Source of the DNA: Zingiber officinale
Lineage: Eukaryota; Streptophyta; Magnoliopsida; Zingiberales; Zingiberaceae
NCBI RefSeq assembly: GCF_018446385.1
Contig: NC_056002.1
Coordinates: 10,116,894 to 10,180,893 of the forward strand
Direction: 5' to 3'
Length of the DNA stretch: 64,000 bases
How positions within the stretch are numbered: the first letter of the stretch is position 1; every line of letters begins with the position of its first letter. Below are positions 56,371-64,000 of the stretch, piece after piece. A model generated the notes under the pieces. That model was not told where the DNA came from. It did no database searches and was given only the letters and a program-made list of their open reading frames with translations. The position numbers were made by a program, and so were the translations under genes.

Positions 56371-58611
56371 ATGGCTAGCACTTCGCAGCCTTCTGATCCC
56401 TCTCCTGGCCTATGGTATATGACCATGGTCAGCCGTTTCGATGAAACTGACGCTGAACGCTTCCTCAGCGAATTTGAACTGCCTCCTGACCATAGACTAG
56501 TTTTAGCCACCTCTTCCGATCGGCCCCATAACCCGGCGATCGACACTGTTTGCTTCTTCCGCGACCAATTCGTGGCCGGTCTGCGCTTCCCTCTACACCC
56601 TTTTATCCGGGAGGTTTGTAATTATTTCCACATCCCGCTCGGCCAACTTGTCCCCAACTCTTTTAGGTTGTTGTGCGGCGTAGTAATCCTTTTCAAGCTG
56701 CATGACATTCCCTTAGTCCCCAAAGTTTTCCATTACTTTTATTATCCCAAACAGTCCGAGTGGGGTACTTTCCTCTTCCAGTTGCGGATCGACCTCGTCT
56801 TCTTCGATAAGATGCCGACCTCGAACAAGCACTGGAAGGAAAATTATTTTTACCTTCGCTTTCCCGAACTACCATCCTTTCACACCCAGTGGCAGACGAC
56901 CGTGCCGAGCCAGCCTAACCTTGGTAAATACAAGAGCCAGCCGGATTATCTTCACGTGGCAAATCTATTAGCCGGTCAGAGGTTCAACATCAATAAGCTA
57001 CTCCACGAAGGGGTGTTGTATATATTTGGCTTGAGCCCGATCCGAACGAGGCTCCCGAGCAGCATGGGTAAGCATTTCCCTTGTCCTTTTTCCTTTTGGT
57101 CTAACTGATTTATTCTTCTGTTATGCAGCTGACATCATGTGGCGCGCCAAGGTTGCCGAACGGCTGAAGTTGAAAGCCGCCGAAATGGAAGCGGTCGTAG
57201 CCAAGGAGATGGCCGATCTGGGCATCGCGCCGGTCGGCTCGCATGAAGGTGAACGCGAAGGCACTCCGACTGAGGCCCGAGAGTCTGCCGATTAGGTCGC
57301 CGCGACTGGAGCGGCAGGGGATGCTATTTCTTCGGCCAATCAGCATCCTACATCTGAGGAAGCGGAGCGGTCGGCAGGCGATTCCCCACTGATAGTACGC
57401 AAGCGCCACCGGACGACCATTGCGCATGCTGAGCCGGTGATTGGGCCAGTCGACGCCCCCTTAGAGGTGACCGACCCGCTACCTGCAGCGCATGAGGCCA
57501 TTTCTTCTGATCGGACTCCTTCCCAGCTCGACCAGCCAGCGGCTTCGACTGGAGCGCCACCTGTTAGTTCTGTGCCTCGGGTCCGACTTCGGCTCAAGCG
57601 CTCGGACATTATTTCTGCGCCGATCGGCGAATCGTCCAGCCGAGCAGTTTCTTCCCAATCGGATCCGAGCGATCGTCGACTGATCCAATTCCTCCTCCGT
57701 CTTCCCACTGAGGAGTTCCTTTTGGCGACGGATCAACCCACTGCGCCCGAGCATCAAGTTACTATTCGAGGGCCGCTCGCCAAGACGTGGGAAGATGCGA
57801 GGGGTCGGGTCGCCCTGATGACTCCTGGTCAGCTAGCCGACAGCCATATGCAGCAAGCTACCGGGGTATGTTTCCTAACACGCTATTATGATGACTTCAC
57901 CAGGCTTCTGACATTATCCTATCCGAACGCAGCAATGGGTGGAGAACATTGTGGTCAGCAATCGTCTGGCCGAACTGGAGGAGGAGTTGAAGAAACTTCA
58001 AATTTCTGGAGGGGCGCTGGCTGAGGGGCCCTTGTACGCCACGCTCAAGTCCGAGCTAGCCAAAACAGAAAAACTGCTAGCAGCCGAGCAACACAAGTCT
58101 TCCGGCCTGGAAACCAGGGTGGTTGGACTTGAAAACCAAGTCAAGTCCCACGACCACCAGATCACTGTGGCCACTAACAGAAAAAATAGGGCCGTTGCTG
58201 ATCTGGACGCAATGAAGGTGCATGTTCGGGCGCTGGAGCTGCGCGTCATGGAATTGACCGACCTGCTATCTGCTGAGAATGAGAGCCGATCCACTACTGA
58301 AGCTAAATTGCAAGCAGATCTGAAAGATCTTCAGGAAGCTCTCGACACCTCCCGAGCTGCGTTGAAGGAATACCAGAACGGAGAGTCCGACCACTTCGAG
58401 GTGATGAGACGGAACTACCTCCGATCGTACGCGTTTGGTAACAAGTTCAGTGATCGACTAGTCCTGTCCTTCGAAGAGGCTATCCGGGCAACCACTGTTT
58501 ACTTGAAGGCCAAGGGCCATCTTCCCGAGGATATCTCCATCCCCCCCCCCCAAAGACATGGCTGGCATGCTAGAATGCGTTTCGGAGCCCATCTTCGAGC
58601 CCTTGGAATGA
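56371..58611 (+). pseudogene. Antisense ORF of the Tat element: Transposase_28-like domain plus coiled coil
   Basis: Predicted exons: 56371-57067, 57129-57865, 57933-58611, with short GT-AG introns of 61 and 67 bp and matching phases. The N-terminal 230 residues (FDETDAERFLSEFELP, HPFIREVCNYFHIPLGQLVPN, FYYPKQSEWGTFLF, WKENYFYLRFP) resemble the plant 'putative gypsy type transposon' domain PF04195 (Transposase_28). A Ser/Pro-rich middle follows, and then a long coiled coil (LAELEEELKKLQ, LETRVVGLENQV, LELRVMELTDLLSAENE). A TAG at 57293-57295 interrupts exon 2, and an 11-C run at 58541-58551 shifts the frame just before a natural-looking end (KDMAGMLECVSEPIFEPLE). The gene lies antisense to pol. 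Its function is unknown. Confidence 0.7.
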
Positions 58612-59038
58612 GGAGCGTTTATAATTTTCTTGTAGTGTTTCTTGTAACTCTCCCGATCGGCTCTAAGGGTTGGACTTTTAATGGACATATATCATCTTGT
58701 TATTAACTTTTTGTCAATACTTGTGTCCTCCGATCAGACCGCGAACTACAATCGTCCACGTCTCCTCCCTCTTCGCTTTAATCGTTACTCGTCTTGCCCG
58801 GCCTTTCCAAGGAATTTTTAACGAAGTATTCTTTATAACTAGGCCGCTCGGCTGGACACCCCCACCTCTTATGATGGAATTCTCGTTAGATTGTCGCGAA
58901 GTACCTTTGGTAACTCGGCCGCTCAGACGCTCGGTTCACATGCCGGCCTCTTTAGTACCTTTTCGTCGACGTATTCGGACAGAAGTACGTTATCACTTTT
59001 TTGTCCCTATGGACAAGGCTTGTCGATTGCTAGTATTT
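58612..59038. other. Spacer of the Tat element
   Basis: Probable 3' UTR of the antisense gene (TTTTCTTGTAGTG onward), then non-coding sequence rich in CTCGGCCGCTCGG-like motifs. Confidence 0.5.
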
Positions 59039-59074
59039 ATCGCCGAGCCGTGGCCCGCATGACTTGTCGCGTCT

Positions 59075-59334
59075 ACGCCAGTCAGTCTTCCGGTCGGGGG
59101 GTTTATAGTCGCCGGTTCGACTCTAGAGTTTAACGTCGTCGCTCGACGGTCTTCAAGCCGGGGGGTTTATAGTCGCCGGTTCGACTCTAGAGTTTAACGT
59201 CGCCTCTCGACGGTCTTCAAGCCGGGGGGTTTATAGTCGCCGGTTCGATTCTAGAGTTTAACGTCGCCGCTCGACGGTCTTCAAACCGGGGGGTTTATAG
59301 TCACCGGTTCGACTCTAGAGTTTAACGTCGCCGC
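59075..59334. repeat. 64-bp tandem repeat, four units, cut by the solo LTR
   Basis: GGGGGGTTTATAGTCGCCGG, then TTCGACTCTAGAGTTTAACG, TCGCCGCTCGACGGTCTTCA. GTTTATAG recurs at 59101, 59165, 59229 and 59293, an exact 64-base step. The last unit is broken at 59334 and its CTCGACG sequence resumes after the inserted LTR at 62650. Confidence 0.95.
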
Positions 59335-59450
59335 TATAACACCCATGGAGTACTTAGCAAGATTTTAGATATTTTTATCATGAATAAAAATAGGCCTTAT
59401 GTGGAATTTACAAAAAATAATAAAAATAGAAATAGAACAAAAAAGAGAGA

Positions 59451-59515
59451 TGACCAAGGCTTGAACCTTGGATCTCCTACTAGATATATACATGTGTTAA
59501 CCAATAGACCAAGAG
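59451..59515 (-). other. tRNA-like (A box/B box) segment in U3 of the solo LTR
   Basis: The minus strand reads TTGGTCTATTGGTTAAC and, about 45 bases on, GGTTCAAGCC with CCAAGG/CCTTGG arms. It shares the GGTCYAYTGGTTA and GGTTCAA cores with the LTR at 9093-9166 and is likewise antisense to its LTR. Confidence 0.5.
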
Positions 59516-60094
59516 AAATTATTGTTAAAGAAGGAAGTAACAATATAGTCAAGGGTAAGAAAAGAGATTTTTTTTGTTTCATTGAGAAGGAGAAGTTAGA
59601 GTTGCCTCTCCCTCTCAAAAGAAAAGAGGATTTTTACTTTCTCTTTTCATTAAGGAGAAGTAAAAGAAAGGAGAAGGAAAAATACATTTTCCCTTCCTCC
59701 TCTCATGATGAATAAAAGGGGAAATTAAGAAGAAACTTCATTATTTCTTCTCTTCATCCTCCCTTCTCTTCCTCACCGTGACCAAGGAGCCTCCCCTACC
59801 TCTCCTTGCCGAAACCCAAAAACAAGGAAGACCCCTCTCTAGGAAGGCTCCACAAGCAAGATCCCTCTTTCCTTAAGCGAATAAGGATGTAAGTATTCCC
59901 TCACCTGTAGTACAAGTTGCTTACGGTTTTCTCGAAAGACTCGAACTCTTAGAATTTGAAATAAAAGAAGAGAAGAAACCATGCTTATGAACTTGATAGG
60001 TCATGATATGATTTTAGTTAGAAAGGAAATTATGTGTGTGATGTTAAGCTTAATCTTTTTATTGAGATATTTATTAACTTTCTCTCCTTTTTAT

Positions 60095-61520
60095 AAGTTT
60101 CGGCCATGATCAAAAATATAGGGTTCATGAGGCTTAAAACCTAATCTAACTTGCTCCTAGATTTATTTATGATGTACTAAGAAAGTTGCTAGAGATTCAT
60201 GTTCATATGTTATCTAGAGATTTTATTCTTGCTTGAAGAAAGGTTCGGCCATGATAGAAATATAGGGTTCATGAGGCTTAAAACCTAATCTAACTTGCTC
60301 TTAGATTTATTTATGATGTGTTATGAAAGTTGCTAGAGATTCATGTTCATATGTTATCTAGAGATTTTGTTCTTGCTTGAAGGGTTCGGCCATAATAGAA
60401 ATATAGGGTTTATGAGGCTTAAAACCTAATCTAACTTGCTCATAGATTTATTTATGATATGTTATGAAATTTGTTAGAGATTCATGTTCATATGTTGTTT
60501 AGAAACTATGTTTTTGCTTGAGGAAGTTTCGGCCATGATGGAAACATTAGGGGTTATGAAACTCAAAACCTAATTTAGTATGATCATAGACCTCCATGTG
60601 ATATGTTATGAAATTAACTAAAAAGATTTATGTCTACATGTTGTTCATAAGTTTATTTCCTAGTTGTAAAGTTTCAGCCAAGATAGTGATTTAGGGTTTC
60701 ATAAAGCTCTAAACCTAATTTAGCATGTTTATAAGTTTCCTTGTGATATGTTATCAAATTGGCTAAGTATTCATGTTAAGAGATTTATTAGAAGTCCACT
60801 TCTTGTGCATGATGTTTTGGCTATGATAATTTTAGGGTTCATGAAGCCCAAAAACCTAAGTATGCTCATAGGTTTCTTGATGATATGTTATAAAATGGGA
60901 TAGAAACTTGTACTTATATGTTCCTTAGGAGTTCATTTTCTACATGATGGAGTTTCGGCCATGATGAATCCTTAGGGTTCATGAAGCTCCAAAACCTAAT
61001 TTAGTGTACTTATGGACTTCTTTATGATATATGATGGAATTAGCTAGGTGTTCATGCTACATGTGGTTTAGAAGTGTACATCCTTGGCTTATGAAGTTTC
61101 GGCCATGATAATAATTTAGGGTTTCACAAAGCTCAAAACTTAATCTAGCATGCTTATAGACTTCCTTATGATATGTTAACAATTTGGCTAAGTATTTATG
61201 TTCATGTGTTACTTAGAAGTTTACTTCTTGTTATGATGTTTCGGCTATGATAAGATGTTAGGGTTCATGAAACTCAAAACCTAATTTAGTATGTTCATAG
61301 ACTCCTTATGATATGTTATAAGATTTGCTAAGTATTCATGTTGTATGTGGCTTTGGAGTATTCTTTTGTTATGAACTTTCGGCCATGACTATAACTTAGA
61401 ATTCAAGAAAGTTTTTAACTTAAACTTAGCAAGCCATGAATTTGTTTATGATATGTTTTATGTTAAGTGTGCATGCTTTATGATAAGATCAGTAACATGT
61501 TGATTATGTATGTTATGAAT
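60095..61520 (+). repeat. About 142-bp tandem repeat, ten units, inside the solo LTR
   Basis: CGGCCATGAT or close variants recur at 60101, 60246, 60387, 60530, 60675, 60818, 60956, 61100, 61242 and 61380, steps of 138-145. Each unit has TTTCGGCCATGAT, TAGGGTTCATGAARCTCAAA, ACCTAATYTAGC, GATATGTTATGAAATT and a TTCATGTTCATATGT block. The first three units are most alike. Confidence 0.95.
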
Positions 61521-62668
61521 TATGCATGATATGATCCTTATGATGATTATGTACTCAAGCATGTATGATTTCAACATGTTGCATGCTCATATATGTAAGC
61601 TTATGAACCAAGCATGATAAGGGTTTTATATGATGGTCATGTGCCAAGAATGCATGCCTTATGATATGATAAGAAAATGACAAAGAGTTGCTTCCCTTAA
61701 GTTGGGATTAAGAGCACTCTTCATGTTAAGACAAGAGCATGACCTTATGATGATATGATATGGCAATTATGATGATATGATATGCATGACATGTACTTTA
61801 CTTTGTATGGCTTGTACCAAGGGTGAGCTCCATAAGCACCCCTAGACCGACGGACTATGAACGGGTCTAGTAAAAAGGGATGGGCTCCTTAGTATGCCCC
61901 TATACCGATGGACTATGAACGGGTCTAGATCCCTAGTAGGTTCGGGGCTAGCTACCCTGTCCTAGGGATTGCGCGCATTTATGTATGTATGTGGTACAAG
62001 CCGGGCCCTCATGATGATGATATTATGTTCAAGTATTAAAAGATATGTATAAAGACATTTTGCACTCAACATGTCATATGTTTTAAAAAGGCATTTTGCA
62101 TAATGCACCCCTCCTTATATGATATGTTTCTTTCCATGTTCATGATATGTTATGCTTCTCATGGTTTACCTCATATGATTACTTTGTTTATGATATGTTA
62201 GAAACATGATTCATAATAATATGTTATGATAAGAATTCATGCTCACATAGTGATGATTATGTTATTTGTTCATTGATGATATACTTGTATGATTATGCTT
62301 GAGATACAGATTTTTGTGAGTAGGAAAGAATCTTACTGAGCCCGTGTGCTCATAGCTTACTTCCTTGTACCACAGATAAAGGCAAGGGATGGATGACCTA
62401 GGGGAGCTACAGGAGAGGCAAGGAGGTGTGTGTGGCAGTGGCTCGGCTGGGATGAATAAGACCTGCTATAATGCTTTGTTATGTTTGACATGAACCATTG
62501 TATTTATGTTACATTCCAGTATAACTCTATGACATTTCCGCTGCTTTAAGTTATAAGAAAGAATTTTTGAATATGTATGTATCCTGGAATGGTTAAGTAA
62601 GTAAGTAGCCCCGTCCCTTTGAGAAGCAGGGAGGGCGGGCGTTACAGTCGCTCGACGATCTTCAATGA

Positions 62669-63067
62669 TGAGCTTATAGCTCGGATAATATACTTCTGGC
62701 CTAACGGCACGGGTTCTTCTACATCGAGCATTTAGCTCGGATAATACACTCCCGGCGAACGGCTCGGGGTCTTCGCCATCGAGCATTGGGCTCAAATAAT
62801 ATACTCCCGGCCGAACGGCTCGGGGTCTTCGTCATCGAGCATTGGGCTCGGATAATATACTCCCGACTGAACGACTCGGGGTCTTCACCATCGAGCATTG
62901 GGCTCGGATAATACACTCCCGGCAGAATGGCTCGGGGTTTTCGCCATCGAGCATTGGGCTCGGATAATATACTCCCGGCTGAACGGCTCGGGGTCTTCGC
63001 CATCGAGCATTGGGCTCGGATAATACACTCCCGGCCGAACGGCTTGGGGTCTTCGCCATCAAGCATT
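62669..63067. repeat. 56-bp tandem repeat, seven units
   Basis: Unit CGAGCATTGGGCTCGGATAA, TATACTCCCGGCCGAACGGC, TCGGGGTCTTCGCCAT. Copies start at 62725, 62780, 62836, 62892, 62948, 63004 and 63060, with a diverged one near 62669. Because 56 is not a multiple of three, both strands show long chance frames. Confidence 0.95.
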
Positions 63068-63166
63068 GTGCTGCTACTCGCTTGGTGTGCCAGAATCATG
63101 CCTTTGTTCTTATAGCTTTCATTCCTGCAACCAAATAATACATCCGAACAGAATATTCAAAATATA

Positions 63167-64000
63167 TTACATCAGCGCACCTTTCATCCAGCTCGCCCGA
63201 TAGGGCTGGAGGTGGTTTGCGCTCCACGACCTCTCTAGCCTTCGTCCATCCTCATCTTCCAAGTAATAAGCTCCCGATCGGAGCTTCTTGGTGACTTTGA
63301 ACGGTCTCGCCCAGGGAGCCTCCAACTTGCCTACATCCCCGACCGGCTTCACCTTCTTCCAGACCAAGTCGCCCACCTAGAATGCTTGAGGAATCACGCG
63401 GCGGTTGTAGTTCTGCTTCATTCTCTGCCTATAGGCCATCAGCCGGACGAACGCTTTGGCTCGTTCCTCATCGATCAAGTCCAACTCTAGCTGCCTCCGC
63501 TCGGCATTATCTTCGTCGTAGTCCTGGATCCGGGCGGACTCTACGCCGACTTCGATTGGGACGAGCGCCTCGCCTCCATACACCAGATGGAAAGGTGTTA
63601 CTCCCGTTCCCTCTTTAGGGGTCGTGCGGATGGCCCACAAGACTCCTGGCAGCTCGTCCACCCAGCTTCCTCCCATGTGATCGAGCCGAGCCCGAAGAAT
63701 TCGGAGTATCTCCCGGTTGGCTACTTCGGCTTGACCATTGCTTTGGGGATACGCCACGGATGTGAAGTGTTGCTCAAAGTCGTATCCCTTGCACCATTCC
63801 TCGAGCTGATTTCCGACGAACTGTCGTCCGTTGTCCGACACGAGCCGACACGGAATGCCGAACCGACAGATGATGTTTTGCCAGATGAATTTTTTGACCA
63901 TGCGCTCGGTTATCTTGGCCAATGGCTCAACCTCCACCCACTTGGAGAAGTAATCTACTGCCACTAATAGAAACTTCCTTTGTCCGGTCGCCATTGAGAA
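63167..64000 (-). pseudogene. Integrase C-terminal part of Tat-lineage pol, one premature stop
   Basis: The frame enters from beyond 64000. It carries LLVAVDYFSKWVEVEPL (first catalytic Asp), FGIPCRLVSDNGRQF (second Asp), AYPQSNGQAEVANREIL (Glu), then WVDELPGVLWAIRTTPKEGTG and a GDLVWKKVKP/WARPFKVTKK tail. It ends at TAA 63167-63169. A TAG at 63377-63379 falls between PQAF and VGDLVW in the same frame, where family members have Gln. The wording of the core is that of the Tat/Athila side of Ty3/gypsy, with no chromodomain. Confidence 0.88.

Larger units (their letters stand above)
59335..62646 (+). mobile_element. Solo LTR of a Tekay/Del-like Ty3/gypsy element, 3312 bp
   Basis: It starts TATAACACCC (TGTAACGCCC with two G-to-A changes) and ends GGGCGTTACA. 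GCCGC (59330-59334) and GTCGC (62647-62651) flank it as a 5-bp TSD with one change. It shares family traits with the LTRs at 1-2145 and 6916-9288: the same ends, an antisense tRNA-like block in U3, a TTGCGCGCAT motif (61968 region), and duplicated GACYGAYGGACTATGAACGGG modules (61850-61930). No PBS, PPT or coding region accompanies it. Confidence 0.88.
54826..64000 (-). mobile_element. Ty3/gypsy Tat-lineage element, 3' half, with nested solo LTR
   Basis: Right to left: integrase end (64000-63167), 56-bp tandem array, nested foreign LTR (59335-62646), 64-bp tandem array, antisense ORF (56371-58611 on the plus strand), PPT at about 55641 and 3' LTR (54826-55640). Tandem arrays and an antisense ORF between pol and the 3' LTR are known traits of Tat/Ogre/Retand elements. 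The 5' half lies outside the window. Confidence 0.82.

Noticed and set aside
59075-59334. CRISPR-like regular repeat
   Set aside because: Head-to-tail units without unique spacers, in a plant retrotransposon.
59380-59715. Lys/Arg/Glu-rich 111-codon frame
   Set aside because: Lies in U3 of the solo LTR over the tRNA-like block and an A-rich tract; no homology recognised.
62466-63115. Frames repeating MLDGEDP and similar on the minus strand
   Set aside because: They come from the 56-bp tandem array; the unit is not a multiple of three, so the frames cycle through all phases.

Overview
The window is plant nuclear DNA. Two host genes have plant-type introns, and almost everything else is layered LTR retrotransposons, MITEs and AT-rich spacer. 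The repeat content looks like a repeat-rich angiosperm, probably a monocot. A closer placement (for example ginger order) would be a guess.

Layout. (1) 1-9288: a minus-strand Ty3/gypsy chromovirus (Tekay/Del type). It has about 2.37 kb LTRs (left LTR cut by the window edge), a Met-tRNA PBS, a PPT, and a broken gag-PR-RT-RH-IN-chromodomain reading frame. It abuts (2) a minus-strand Ty1/copia RT remnant, 9289-10390. (3) 10391-17161: AT-rich spacer, low-complexity DNA, a probable solo LTR (about 12.27-15.13 kb), decayed tandem repeats and a Tat-like gag remnant. (4) 17162-20691: a gag-only copia element with both LTRs. (5) 21082-31030: a decayed copia element about 9.9 kb long. It carries an unusual acidic, membrane-anchored extra ORF before gag and a 1.75 kb LTR-like insertion inside gag. 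(6) 31129-32552: a minisatellite split by a MITE that itself carries a purine minisatellite.

(7) 33.1-41 kb: an apparently intact plus-strand LAZ1-like (DUF300) membrane protein gene, 8 coding exons, about 486 aa. (8) 41.5-41.8 kb: site II, telo-box and TATA elements, followed by a candidate C/D-box snoRNA. (9) 42.6-48 kb: non-autonomous DNA elements, including one whose two ends are each near-perfect palindromes and which sits in (TA)n. (10) 48672-53270: a minus-strand bifunctional thiamine-biosynthesis gene (TH1 type, HMP-P kinase plus TMP synthase), 9 coding exons, about 508 aa. (11) 53547-54685: two copies of one hAT MITE in opposite orientation, each with an 8-bp TSD.

(12) 54826-64000: the 3' half of a minus-strand Ty3/gypsy Tat-lineage element: 3' LTR, PPT, a spliced antisense ORF (Transposase_28-like domain plus coiled coil), two tandem-repeat arrays, and the integrase at the right edge. 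A 3.3 kb solo LTR (59335-62646) has inserted in the first array and contains a roughly 142-bp repeat in about ten copies.

The host genes have housekeeping or membrane roles and are not visibly related to each other. The strongest leads for something new are the antisense-gene Tat element with its satellite-like arrays, the palindrome-ended element at 45.1-46.1 kb, the extra ORF in the 21-31 kb copia element, and the tRNA-like and hairpin modules in the LTRs. All coordinates, splice sites and identities were read by eye. No alignment or database search was run.
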